A DNA stretch of 38,882 nucleotides from an uncultured bacterium (GTDB taxonomy: Bacteria; Actinomycetota; Coriobacteriia; Coriobacteriales; Coriobacteriaceae), in assembly GCA_905214425.1 (NCBI GenBank), contig CAJMLY010000019.1:1-38882 (forward strand), read 5' to 3'. Of this stretch, positions 16,602-24,699 are shown piece by piece; position 1 is the stretch's first letter, and every line of letters begins with the position of its first letter. A program made the position numbers and the translations under genes. A model generated the notes under the pieces. It did no database searches. It worked only from the letters and a program-made list of their open reading frames with translations, and was not told the origin of the DNA.

Positions 16602-19492
16602 CGCCGCCGCTCGTGGCGTGCGCGCCACAGTTGCAGATAGTGCCCGATCTGCGCCGATTCGATGCGCTGGTAGGAGCTCGTGGGTAGCGACGTTAAGAAC
16701 TTCTTTCCGTAGCCCTTCGTCACCAGGCGCGGGTCGGCCAGAATCAGCACGCCGCAATCGGTCGACGAGCGGATAAGGCGGCCGGCCGCCTGCTTGACCT
16801 CGAGCACCGCCTCGGGCAGCGAATAGCGCGCCCAAGCGCGGTCTTCGCGCAGGTTGCGCTCGCACGAGAGCGGGTCCGTGGGGCTCGAGAACGGCAGCTT
16901 GGGAATGATGACGCAGCGCAGCGTCTCGCCGCTGGCGTCGAATCCCTCCCAAAAGGCCTTAAGAGCAAAAAGCGACGAGGTCGGCTCGTTGATAAACCGG
17001 TCGCGCAGGCGACGAGGAGATGAGTTGCGCTGCTGGCAGTTGAGCTCCAGACCCGCACGGGCCATCTTGGGCTCAACGCGGGCGTACAGGTCTTCCATGT
17101 CGCGCCGATTGGTGAACAGCGTGAGCACCGATCCGCCCATGGCAAGATGGGCGTCGACCAGCACGCGCTCGAGCGCCGTAAGATAGCTCTCACGATCGCG
17201 CGGATCGGGGATATCGCCCGCAACGACTACAGCCATGTTCGAATCGAAGTCGTAGCTCGAGTCCAAGTGCAGCGACGAGGATGTTGAAGCACCGATGCGA
17301 TCGAGACCGACCGCGTGGTTAAAGTGTTCAAAGCTTTTGGACACCGTCATGGTCGCCGAGGCAAAGATAGCCGTGTGAACCTCGGGCAGCCACTCGGTTG
17401 CCAAGGCCTCGCCAATGTCGATGCGCTCTGCGGTCATTGACTCTCCGCCGGCACGCAGCCTGCGATTGACCTGCAGCGAATACACGTAGTGTTCATCGGT
17501 GCCGTCAATGATGAGTTTGAGGTTCTCGGCCAGCTCGTGCAGGCGGCGCGAAATATCACCCAGGTCGACAACAACCTCGGGCTTGTCGGCGGCGACGGCT
17601 TGCACCAGCGCGTCGACGCTCTTGTCAGCTTGTTCCAATGCGTCGATGGCAGTGTAGGCCGACGGTAAGAAATCATGCCAGTCGTCAGATTCGCGCAGCT
17701 CGGGGCCAATCCATAGATTGGCATTGTCATAACCCCCACGGGCACGGCGGCCGAGCTCGCGAACGCCATCGAACACGTCGGCGATTGCCATGCTCGCGCG
17801 CGCAACCGTCGACGTCGCCTTGGCAGTAAGGCCCAAATAGAGCGTAGAGCCCTCGGAGGTTGCCAAATCACGGGAGACCTGGCTTAGCGCACCGGTGCTC
17901 GAGCCACCCAGGCGCTCAAACAGAACGCGTGATTCGTCCGCCGACACCACGCGCGCCCACTGACGGCGCGCCTCGCGCTCGATAGAATGAGCCTCGTCGA
18001 TTACCCAATGACGAATCGGAGGCAAAATCCTGCCCTCGGCCGCAACATTGCGGAACAGCAGGGAATGGTTGGTGACCACCACATCGGCATGCGCCGCACG
18101 ACGGCGAGCGCCGTGGACCAAACATTTATCAGGGAAAAACGGGCAGAGGCGGCGAGCACACTCGCGCGAGGCCGTCGTAAAGTCGGGGCGGTTGACGCTG
18201 CGCCACCGAATGCCAAGCGAGTCGAGGTCGCCATCGGCTGATTGGCAGACGTACGCCATAATGACCGCGACCGCCGTGAGCGTGTCCGCCGGATCGCGCT
18301 TGGTGGTAATCTCGACCTGGCCTCGGCTCATGCGCTCAAGCTTGCGCAGGCACGGATAGTGGTCATAGCCCTTGAGAGCGCAAAATGACAGACCACCGTC
18401 CAGTTGCTCGGCAAGTTTTGGCAGCTCATGGTACATGAGCTGGTCTGCAAGATTGTTCGATTTGGTCGCAATACCAACCGTGATGTTGTTACGGCGTGCC
18501 GCCTCGGCAAAAGGCACCAGATAGGCCATCGATTTGCCGACGCCCGTACCCGCCTCAATTACACGATGAGTGCCCGTGACCAGCGCATCGCGGACCTCGA
18601 GCGCCATCGCGATCTGCTCATCACGCGGCTCGTAAGTGGGATACATGCGATTGACCAGGCCACCTGGCGCATAGTCTGCCTCAATCTCCTCACGACTCGG
18701 CATCTTGAGGACCGGCAGTTCGTCGGCGTCCACCCGATCGTCGGCGCGATCGGCCTTGAGAACGTCAGCACGAGCGGCGCTGAGAGAGAAGATAGAACCA
18801 GGGTTCTGCCCTGCCAAGAATGAGAAGATAGGACGATAGGACCAAGGCACATCCGGATGCATGTCGGCTAGGCGCGCCATGAGGCCCTGGGGCAAGTCGG
18901 TGAGTGCCACAAGCAACACGCGCCATACGCCACACAGGGCGTCGACGTCGGCATTGGCACGGTGTGATACCGAGTCACAGCCAAACAGATCGGCCATAAA
19001 AGACAGCTTGTGCGAGGCCAGGCGCGGAAGCGCGATTCGCGACAGCGCCAGCGAATCGATCCAAATATCGCTCACATTGACGCCGCCTTTGACCGACTCG
19101 ATAAACGAGCGGTCGAACGTGGCGTTATGTGCAATCACCGGGCAACCACCGACAAAATCGGCGAGGGCGGCGACGGCCTCAACGGCCGACGGGGCATCTG
19201 CCACATCGGCATTTGTAATGCTCGTGAGCTCGGTAATCTCGGCAGGAATCAGCTGCTTGGGATGCACGAAGGTATCGAAGCGGTCGATAACCTCGCGGCC
19301 CGAAAGACGGGCCGCCGAGATCTCGATCAGCTCGTTGTCCTGCACCGAAAGACCCGTGGTCTCGGTATCGAGGACAATCACATCTTCCTCGATGAGGCCG
19401 AAGGACTGCGTTTTGGCGCGTTCGGCTAGCGTGGCATAGGAGTCGATGACAAACTGCGGCGTTCCTGACGAAACCGCGTCCTCGATTAGCAT
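16598..19492 (-). CDS. dinG: DinG-type ATP-dependent helicase with N-terminal DEDD exonuclease domain
   Basis: 964 residues. The N-terminal DnaQ-like 3'-5' exonuclease domain (~36-200) has ExoI DTETTG (42-47), ExoII HNATFD (122-127) and ExoIII HRANADVD (177-184). The XPD/DinG superfamily-2 helicase follows, with Walker A AGTGVGKS (314-321) and a DEAH box (499-502). Cysteines C381, C445, C450 and C457 suit a 4Fe-4S cluster, and C-terminal helicase motifs include AAGRLIRSSTDCG. This fusion is typical of Gram-positive DinG; a role in resolving R-loops, G-quadruplex or damaged DNA is expected. ATG 19492 overlaps the end of ddl by seven bases, so the two form an operon. It converges on the WYL regulators. 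Confidence 0.93.
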   Translation of the reverse strand: MLIEDAVSSGTPQFVIDSYATLAERAKTQSFGLIEEDVIVLDTETTGLSVQDNELIEISAARLSGREVIDRFDTFVHPKQLIPAEITELTSITNADVADAPSAVEAVAALADFVGGCPVIAHNATFDRSFIESVKGGVNVSDIWIDSLALSRIALPRLASHKLSFMADLFGCDSVSHRANADVDALCGVWRVLLVALTDLPQGLMARLADMHPDVPWSYRPIFSFLAGQNPGSIFSLSAARADVLKADRADDRVDADELPVLKMPSREEIEADYAPGGLVNRMYPTYEPRDEQIAMALEVRDALVTGTHRVIEAGTGVGKSMAYLVPFAEAARRNNITVGIATKSNNLADQLMYHELPKLAEQLDGGLSFCALKGYDHYPCLRKLERMSRGQVEITTKRDPADTLTAVAVIMAYVCQSADGDLDSLGIRWRSVNRPDFTTASRECARRLCPFFPDKCLVHGARRRAAHADVVVTNHSLLFRNVAAEGRILPPIRHWVIDEAHSIEREARRQWARVVSADESRVLFERLGGSSTGALSQVSRDLATSEGSTLYLGLTAKATSTVARASMAIADVFDGVRELGRRARGGYDNANLWIGPELRESDDWHDFLPSAYTAIDALEQADKSVDALVQAVAADKPEVVVDLGDISRRLHELAENLKLIIDGTDEHYVYSLQVNRRLRAGGESMTAERIDIGEALATEWLPEVHTAIFASATMTVSKSFEHFNHAVGLDRIGASTSSSLHLDSSYDFDSNMAVVVAGDIPDPRDRESYLTALERVLVDAHLAMGGSVLTLFTNRRDMEDLYARVEPKMARAGLELNCQQRNSSPRRLRDRFINEPTSSLFALKAFWEGFDASGETLRCVIIPKLPFSSPTDPLSCERNLREDRAWARYSLPEAVLEVKQAAGRLIRSSTDCGVLILADPRLVTKGYGKKFLTSLPTSSYQRIESAQIGHYLQLWRARHERRR

Positions 19493-20451
19493 GCAATGCC
19501 CGCTCGACGAAGACCCATACGGATCAGACTGTCACAGACCTGCGGGAACGTCATGTCGTCGGTGTGGCGGATCTCATCCGGATACAGCGACGTATCGGTC
19601 ATGCCGGGAATGGTATTGGTCTCGAGGATAACGGGGCCGTCCTCGCTCACGATAAAGTCGCTGCGCGAGATACCCAGGCACCCGAGGGCCTTGTGAGCGG
19701 CACAGGCAAGCTCCTGGGCACGAGCGTAGTTCTCGGGTGAAATCTGCGCCGGAATGCGATGGATGTCCGTAGGGTCGACATATTTCACGTCCAGATCGTA
19801 GAACTCGCAGTCCTCGGGCTTACGAATCTCGACAATCGGCAGAGCGCGCACGTCATCTTCGCCGTATACGCCGACGGTGATCTCGGTACCCTCGATGCAC
19901 TTCTCGACCAGCACTTTGTCGCCGTACTCAAACGCCTTGGCGATTGCCGCGGGCAGCTCGGAGGGCTCATGGACCAGGGAAATGCCATAGCTGGAACCGT
20001 TGACGGCCGGCTTCACAAAGCAGCGCTCGCCACAGACCTCGACGATATGATCGATATCGACTTCATCGCCCACCTCGAGCGCAAGGCCGGGGGCAATGGG
20101 AATGCCCGCCTTGGCGTACAGGAGCTTAGAGACTTCCTTGTCGGCACCGCAGGCGCTGGCAAGCACGCCCGAGGCCGTGTAGGGGATACCCAGGGTCTCC
20201 ATGGCACCCTGCATGGCGCCATCCTCGCCGCCGGCACCGTGCATGGCGATAAACGCCACATCAAAGCCGCCGGTCGCCATGGTTACCATAAAATCATCAG
20301 CGGCCGTGTCGAGCAGATCCACCGAGGTGTAGCCGGCTTCCTTCAGTGCCACCACAACGTTCTTTCCCGAATTGAGCGAGATCTCGCGCTCGGCGGAATG
20401 ACCGCCCGCCAAGACCGCTACGTGCATGTTCTCTAGGCTTTTACCCGGCAT
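19486..20451 (-). CDS. ddl: D-alanine--D-alanine ligase
   Basis: 321 residues; ATP-grasp enzyme that makes D-Ala-D-Ala for peptidoglycan precursors in the cytoplasm. Visible motifs are AVLAGGHSAEREISLNSG (~12-29), MHGAGGEDGAMQG, the nucleotide-binding FVKPAVNGSSYGISLV, KYVDPTDIHRIPA in the omega-loop region and ILETNTIPGMTDTSLYP near the C-terminus. ATG 20451 is supported by AGGAGGAG seven bases upstream. It is the first gene of a two-gene unit with dinG. The omega-loop tyrosine typical of many D-Ala-D-Ala enzymes appears to be His here. Substrate choice is therefore best called from alignment, although D-Ala-D-Ala is the default. Confidence 0.93.
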   Translation of the reverse strand: MPGKSLENMHVAVLAGGHSAEREISLNSGKNVVVALKEAGYTSVDLLDTAADDFMVTMATGGFDVAFIAMHGAGGEDGAMQGAMETLGIPYTASGVLASACGADKEVSKLLYAKAGIPIAPGLALEVGDEVDIDHIVEVCGERCFVKPAVNGSSYGISLVHEPSELPAAIAKAFEYGDKVLVEKCIEGTEITVGVYGEDDVRALPIVEIRKPEDCEFYDLDVKYVDPTDIHRIPAQISPENYARAQELACAAHKALGCLGISRSDFIVSEDGPVILETNTIPGMTDTSLYPDEIRHTDDMTFPQVCDSLIRMGLRRAGIAC

Positions 20452-20491
20452 GGGCAGACTCCTCCTCTATAATTTCTGCAGCTGATACCAT

Positions 20492-20521
20492 ATTGTAGCG
20501 ATACCCTCTACGTTTCCCCAA
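20492..20521 (-). promoter_or_regulatory. Possible promoter for ddl-dinG
   Basis: Minus strand TTGGGG, 18 bases, TACAAT, about 40 bases upstream of the ddl start, in the divergent gap with rlmN. A plus-strand TATAAT (20468-20473) may serve rlmN but lacks a clear -35. Confidence 0.35.
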
Positions 20522-20536
20522 AATCGAAAGGCTTCC

Positions 20537-21589
20537 ATGAATCCCAGGACTAAATCTCAGGACATTCGCGACTTGAGCCAAAACGATATTCGCGAGCTCG
20601 TGGCCGAACTTGGCCAGCCCGCCTTCCGCGCGAAGCAGCTCATCGAATGGGTCTTCGAGAAGAACGTTTGTTCGTTTGACGATATGACCAACCTTCCCAA
20701 GGCTTTCCGCGAGCAGCTTAAAGAGGCTTTTGCCTTTGACACGCCGACTGAACTAACCAAGCAGGTTTCCAAAGATGGCTCTCGTAAGTATCTGCTCGAG
20801 TACCACGACGGCGTTTCCGTCGAGACTGTCGGTATGCCCCGTCGTAACAAGCTTTCCGTCTGCGTTTCCACCCAGGCAGGCTGCGGCATGGGCTGCGCCT
20901 TTTGCGCTACCGGTCTCAACGGCCTCAAGCGCTCGCTGACCGCTCAAGAGATCGTCGACCAGGCACTTCATGTATCCAACGACTTTGGCGAGCGCGCCAC
21001 GAGCGTTGTCTTCATGGGCCAGGGTGAGCCGTTTGCCAACTACGACGAGGTTCTCAAGGCGCTGCGAATCCTCAACGACCCCGATGGCATCGGTATCGGC
21101 GCTCGTCATCTCACCGTCTCTACCAGCGGCGTTATTCCCGGTATTCGCAAATTTGCCGACATCCCCGAGCAGTTCACGCTTGCCGCTTCCCTGCATTCCG
21201 CCATCCAGTCGACGCGCAACAAGCTCATGCCCGGCGTTAAGAAGTACACGCTGCTTCGCCTTCACGAGGCGCTTCAGCTCTACACCGAGAAGACTGGCCG
21301 CCGCCCGACCTATGAGTATGCCATGATCGAAGGCGTCAACGATACGAATCCCGAGATGCAGGCGCTCTGCGACTTCTGCGAAGGAACGTTGTGCCACGTT
21401 AACCTGATCCAGCTTAACGACATCGAGGGCAGCCCGCTCAAGCCATCGCCGATTCATAAGGTTGAGGATCTTCAGCGTCGCCTTGAGTCTCGTGGCATCG
21501 AGACCACGATTCGTAACTCCCGTGGTAACGATATTGACGCCGCTTGCGGACAGCTGAAGCAGCGCTTCAAAGTTCAGAAGCACGCATAG
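20537..21589 (+). CDS. rlmN: Dual-specificity 23S rRNA A2503 / tRNA A37 C2-methyltransferase RlmN
   Basis: A 350-residue radical-SAM enzyme that methylates C2 of A2503 in 23S rRNA and of A37 in some tRNAs. The cluster cysteines are C116, C120 and C123 in CGMGCAFCATG. C109 and C337 (NDIDAACGQL) correspond to the two catalytic cysteines of the E. coli enzyme, so it looks active. MGQGEPFANYD and TVSTSGVIPGI are other family segments. Ser in QAGCGMGC and the overall pattern fit RlmN; the resistance methylase Cfr is the main alternative, but the housekeeping context and length favour RlmN. It is monocistronic, ends at a strong terminator and is divergent from ddl. Confidence 0.95.
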   Translation: MNPRTKSQDIRDLSQNDIRELVAELGQPAFRAKQLIEWVFEKNVCSFDDMTNLPKAFREQLKEAFAFDTPTELTKQVSKDGSRKYLLEYHDGVSVETVGMPRRNKLSVCVSTQAGCGMGCAFCATGLNGLKRSLTAQEIVDQALHVSNDFGERATSVVFMGQGEPFANYDEVLKALRILNDPDGIGIGARHLTVSTSGVIPGIRKFADIPEQFTLAASLHSAIQSTRNKLMPGVKKYTLLRLHEALQLYTEKTGRRPTYEYAMIEGVNDTNPEMQALCDFCEGTLCHVNLIQLNDIEGSPLKPSPIHKVEDLQRRLESRGIETTIRNSRGNDIDAACGQLKQRFKVQKHA

Positions 21590-21607
21590 GGGAGTCGCAC
21601 CCCAAAA

Positions 21608-21623
21608 CGTTTCATGTGAAACA
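21608..21623. other. Degenerate parS-like site after rlmN
   Basis: CGTTTCATGTGAAACA differs from the perfect parS TGTTTCACGTGAAACA at two of 16 positions. It sits just after the rlmN stop, 2.1 kb from the perfect cluster. Confidence 0.5.
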
Positions 21624-21626
21624 TCG

Positions 21627-21663
21627 AACGGCCCCGGTTGCAAGATATGCAACCGGGGCCGTT
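21627..21663 (+). terminator. Terminator of rlmN
   Basis: A 16-bp perfect stem (left arm AACGGCCCCGGTTGCA) with loop AGATA, followed by TCATTTATT on the plus strand. Confidence 0.88.
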
Positions 21664-21724
21664 TCATTTATTGGCCTTAATTTTGAATCAGCTGCTACCT
21701 GTCCCATTTTTTACGGCCAAAATA

Positions 21725-21760
21725 AGGGGTCCTTGCCTCGTGAATCAGACAAGAACCCCT
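21725..21760 (-). terminator. Terminator of rsmG-parA-parB operon
   Basis: Arms AGGGGTCCTTG and CAAGAACCCCT form an 11-bp stem that tolerates its one mismatch as a G-U pair only on the minus-strand RNA. TATTTT follows on that strand. Confidence 0.75.
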
Positions 21761-21780
21761 CAAAATATGCTAAGTAATTG

Positions 21781-21792
21781 TTAGGTACCTAA
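21781..21792. repeat. 12-bp palindrome, copy 1
   Basis: TTAGGTACCTAA, overlapping the stop of the small membrane protein gene. An identical palindrome occurs at 25285-25296. Confidence 0.6.
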
Positions 21793-22043
21793 TAGCCTAC
21801 ATTTTCCCATTGGTTGCTAACCCAACCTTGATTAATCTTGGGATTCTTCGTTACCTGAGCAGTGCGCATGGTAACATCTTCTGTCATAACATCCATTTTC
21901 TTCTTGGATGTATCGACAATATCTTGCGCGCTACGAAGCAAACGACCTCGAAGCTCATCGTCTGTCGCGATCTTATAGCCAGCAAAGGCACCAACCGCGA
22001 CAGTCGTCGCCAATGCAATCGCAGTTAAAATCCTATTCCTCAT
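21789..22043 (-). CDS. Small membrane-anchored protein downstream of parB
   Basis: 84 residues. One N-terminal hydrophobic segment (~5-24, ILTAIALATTVAVGAFAGYK) is followed by a polar helix-prone region (DELRGRLLRSAQDIVDTSKKKMDVMTED) and an aromatic C-terminus (WVSNQWENVGY). The short Gly/Ala membrane anchor and amphipathic tail recall YtxH-like proteins, but I would not assign that family. ATG 22043 has AAGGAGG five bases upstream; it overlaps the parB stop by 11 bases and is co-transcribed with parA-parB. Its position raises the possibility of a link between the segregation system and the membrane, which is untested. Confidence 0.75.
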   Translation of the reverse strand: MRNRILTAIALATTVAVGAFAGYKIATDDELRGRLLRSAQDIVDTSKKKMDVMTEDVTMRTAQVTKNPKINQGWVSNQWENVGY

Positions 22044-22938
22044 CTTGGCCTCCTTGATCAAACTGAATCATTTCGCCAAGAATACGAGAGAGCTCTTCCT
22101 CGTCTTTAAACTCAATCTCAATCTTATTCTTTCCTCGCGAGCTCTTCACACGCACGTTGGTATTAAAAACCTGACGAAGCACGCGGGCAGCCTTTTTAAA
22201 AGACTGAGGCGTTGCAGGCCTCGGAGTCTTAGGTGTCTCTCCGGCAGAAAACAACGGAGCAAGATTTTCTGTCGCTCTTACGGAAAGGCCCTCTGCAACA
22301 ACCTTCTCAGCAAGTCGAATTCGAGCATCCTCATAGGGAACTGCAAGAATCGCACGTGCATGACCAGCAGTAAGTTTGCCCTCAAATATCATCTGCTGAA
22401 CAACTTCGGGAAGATCAAGAAGGCGTAGCGAGTTTGTAATTGCAGAGCGTGACTTGCTTACAGCCTTTGACAATGCCTCCTGGGTCATACCGCTGGCATC
22501 TATGAGCTGGCGATAGCCCTTAGCCTCTTCGACAGGATTCAGATCAGAACGCTGAAGGTTTTCGATAAGTGCAAGAGCAAGCATCTCTTCATCATTAACA
22601 TCTTTAATGATGACAGGCAGCTCCTCAAGACCTGCAAGCTTTGACGCTTGGTAACGACGCTCACCAGCGATGATCTCATAGCCGTTTCCATGTTTGCGAA
22701 CCAAAAGTGGCTGCAAAACGCCATGTTCTTGGATTGACTCGCTCAACTCGCGAAGTTCAGTTTCGTTAAAGTGAATTCTCGGCTGATTAGGGTTGGGAAC
22801 GATATCCTCAATAGGTAGCTTTGTTTCAGATGCGGCATTTGAAGCCGACACAGCCGAACCACCGGTCTCATACTCGGCCTCTGAGACCAAAGCATTGAGT
22901 CCACGTCCCAATCCGCCACGTTTCTTTACACTAGGCAC
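22033..22938 (-). CDS. parB: Chromosome-partitioning protein ParB (Spo0J family)
   Basis: A 301-residue CTP-dependent DNA clamp that loads at parS and spreads to organise the origin. A short N-terminal ParA-interacting basic segment (KKRGGLGRGLNAL) precedes the CTPase/ParB core with GERRYQA (92-98) and ENLQR (126-130). A helix-turn-helix follows (~150-172, MTQEALSKAVSKSRSAITNS), and a C-terminal dimerisation domain (~235-295). GTG 22938 lies after AGGTGA and overlaps the parA stop by eight bases. Three perfect parS sites stand just upstream of parA, so binding sites and protein are encoded together. Confidence 0.97.
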   Translation of the reverse strand: MPSVKKRGGLGRGLNALVSEAEYETGGSAVSASNAASETKLPIEDIVPNPNQPRIHFNETELRELSESIQEHGVLQPLLVRKHGNGYEIIAGERRYQASKLAGLEELPVIIKDVNDEEMLALALIENLQRSDLNPVEEAKGYRQLIDASGMTQEALSKAVSKSRSAITNSLRLLDLPEVVQQMIFEGKLTAGHARAILAVPYEDARIRLAEKVVAEGLSVRATENLAPLFSAGETPKTPRPATPQSFKKAARVLRQVFNTNVRVKSSRGKNKIEIEFKDEEELSRILGEMIQFDQGGQDEE

Positions 22939-23731
22939 GCTTGATCACCTCTTTTGCAAGGTTCATATATGCTTTTGCACCCTTATTTTGAGGTGCATAG
23001 GTAATTACCGGCTCTCCAAAAGACGGAGCTTCGGAGATTTTGACCGTACGGGGGATCAGCGTCTTAAACGCCTTGTCACCAAAGTACGATTGAACCTCCT
23101 CAACAACCTGATTCGACAGAGAAGTACGCGAGTCATACATGGTCATAAGCACACCATAGGTGTCTAAACCCTTGTTCAGACGTGATTTGACCATCTTCAT
23201 TGACTCAAGCAGCTTCGTAACGCCCTCGAGTGCGTAATACTCGCACTGGATCGGAATCAAAACGCTGTCTGCTGCGGTCAAGGCGTTGATGGTAAGCAAG
23301 CCGAGCGAAGGAGGACAGTCAATGAAAATAAAATCGAACTCGTCCTGAATCGGCTCAAGCAAATCTTTGAGGCGGGTTTCACGAGCAATTGCGCTTACAA
23401 GCTCAATTTCGGCGCCTGCAAGCTGAATTGTTGCCGGAATTACGAATACCTTTTTGCAATTTGTATCAAGGATAAGCGATTCTGCCGGCACATCATTCAG
23501 CAATGCATCATAGATGCAGTGATCAAGGTCTTCTTTTTCAATTCCGAATCCACTGGTGCTGTTTCCCTGCGGATCAAAATCGACAATCAGCGTCTTACGA
23601 CCCTGCTCACCCAGTGCTGCTGCAAGGTTTACAGCCGTCGTTGACTTGCCGACGCCGCCTTTTTGATTGATGATTGCAATGATACGCGTGTCTTTTGCGC
23701 TCTTAGAACGCTTAACGTCGCGAAATCCCAC
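22931..23731 (-). CDS. parA: Chromosome-partitioning ATPase ParA (Soj)
   Basis: A 266-residue deviant-Walker ATPase that binds DNA non-specifically when ATP-bound and moves or releases ParB-parS complexes. KGGVGKST (24-31) carries both signature lysines, and DFDPQGNSTSG (51-61) and FIFIDCPPSLGLLT complete the active site. The start is GTG 23731, three bases after a GGAGGGA ribosome site. The gene lies between the parS cluster and parB in an operon with rsmG, the usual order near oriC. The ~14-residue N-terminal extension is short, as in chromosomal Soj proteins, unlike plasmid ParA with its extra DNA-binding domain. Confidence 0.97.
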   Translation of the reverse strand: MGFRDVKRSKSAKDTRIIAIINQKGGVGKSTTAVNLAAALGEQGRKTLIVDFDPQGNSTSGFGIEKEDLDHCIYDALLNDVPAESLILDTNCKKVFVIPATIQLAGAEIELVSAIARETRLKDLLEPIQDEFDFIFIDCPPSLGLLTINALTAADSVLIPIQCEYYALEGVTKLLESMKMVKSRLNKGLDTYGVLMTMYDSRTSLSNQVVEEVQSYFGDKAFKTLIPRTVKISEAPSFGEPVITYAPQNKGAKAYMNLAKEVIKRA

Positions 23732-23770
23732 GGTCCCTCCTGGTGTGTATTAAAGCTGTCAAACGGAGGA

Positions 23771-23786
23771 TGTTTCACGTGAAACA
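23771..23786. other. parS site 1
   Basis: Perfect 16-bp palindrome TGTTTCACGTGAAACA, the canonical ParB-binding site, in the gap between parA and rsmG. Confidence 0.97.
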
Positions 23787-23809
23787 TTCCGATTCGATAT
23801 CAACCGCCA

Positions 23810-23825
23810 TGTTTCACGTGAAACA
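23810..23825. other. parS site 2
   Basis: Perfect canonical parS palindrome, 39 bp centre to centre from site 1. Confidence 0.97.
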
Positions 23826-23848
23826 CTGCAAGTTGTTAGTATCCATTA

Positions 23849-23864
23849 TGTTTCACGTGAAACA
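23849..23864. other. parS site 3
   Basis: Perfect canonical parS palindrome, again 39 bp from site 2, ending one base from the rsmG stop codon. Confidence 0.97.
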
Positions 23865-23865
23865 T

Positions 23866-24603
23866 CTAGGCAAGCGGATTCTTCTTTGCCATGCCATTTG
23901 CACGAGGCAATGAAACGGATGCTGGATGACTCTTCTTAAGAACAATAAACTCCCTGTGGCCCAGGCCCTCAGGCAAATCGATAGCGTCATTCAGAAGCAA
24001 AGTGAAGCCGCAAATCTTTGCGGCTGACATGCCAGAAGCAAGCTCCTCATCCGAAGGATTGCCCTTGGTGATAACAAATAGCCCTCCATCCTTGAGGTAC
24101 GGAGCCGCATACTCAACAAGTATCGGTAGAGGGGCCAGTGCGCGGGCGGTTACAACAGAGAACTGCTTCTTATGGCTTCGAGCATATTCTTCAAGACGAT
24201 CATGAACCGCATGAGCACGTTTCAATCCAAGAGCATGAACAAAAGAATTAACAGCACCAACCTTCTTGCCAACAGAGTCAATATAAGTAGCTTTACGATG
24301 CGCGGTTATGGTTAACGGAATACCAGGGAAGCCCGCACCTGTTCCCATATCGAGCAAAGCTCCCTCAGGAGCCTTATTGATATAGGGGAGCAAAACAAGT
24401 GAGTCGAGGATATGAAGTACCGCAGCATCTTCTACGTTAAGGATACGGGTAAGATTCGTTGTCTTATTTGTTTCCAGAACCAAATCCAAATGCTGGATAC
24501 ATTTCCTCAGCTCAACATCAGTTACGCTCAAGGAATACTCTTTGCAATAGGAAATTAGACGACTCAACATCTCGTCAGCTTGCTGATCAGTAAGTACTAA
24601 CAA
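23866..24603 (-). CDS. rsmG: 16S rRNA (guanine-527-N7)-methyltransferase RsmG
   Basis: 245 residues from a TTG start at 24603, chosen because AAAGGAG stands six bases upstream. The frame is open to 24651, but that stretch overlaps the promoter and terminator. RsmG uses SAM to methylate G527 in helix 18 of 16S rRNA. LLDMGTGAGFPGIPLTI is the SAM-binding motif I, YIDSVGKKVGAVNSF motif II, and VTARALAPL matches the family's later conserved region. It heads an operon with parA, parB and a small membrane protein. Loss-of-function mutations in this family give low-level streptomycin resistance; nothing here suggests inactivation. Confidence 0.95.
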   Translation of the reverse strand: MLVLTDQQADEMLSRLISYCKEYSLSVTDVELRKCIQHLDLVLETNKTTNLTRILNVEDAAVLHILDSLVLLPYINKAPEGALLDMGTGAGFPGIPLTITAHRKATYIDSVGKKVGAVNSFVHALGLKRAHAVHDRLEEYARSHKKQFSVVTARALAPLPILVEYAAPYLKDGGLFVITKGNPSDEELASGMSAAKICGFTLLLNDAIDLPEGLGHREFIVLKKSHPASVSLPRANGMAKKNPLA

Positions 24604-24623
24604 CGAAAGCTCCTTTCTGACAA

Positions 24624-24651
24624 AAATTAGTGTATCGAGAACTTTTGACAA
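24624..24651 (-). promoter_or_regulatory. Promoter of rsmG-parA-parB operon
   Basis: Minus strand TTGTCA, 16 bases, TAATTT, placed directly after the jag terminator and before the rsmG ribosome site. Confidence 0.5.
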
Positions 24652-24681
24652 AAAAAGGGGACGTGGAAACCACGTCCCCTT
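24650..24681 (-). terminator. Terminator of rpmH-jag operon
   Basis: A 12-bp perfect stem (AAGGGGACGTGG/CCACGTCCCCTT) with a three-base loop, followed by a run of T on the minus strand, 18 bases after the jag stop. Confidence 0.92.
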
Positions 24682-24699
24682 AGCATAAGCTCGAGTAGA

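Noticed and set aside
24604..24651. Longer RsmG start at 24651
   Set aside because: That stretch overlaps the jag terminator and a promoter, and lacks a ribosome site; TTG 24603 follows AAAGGAG.
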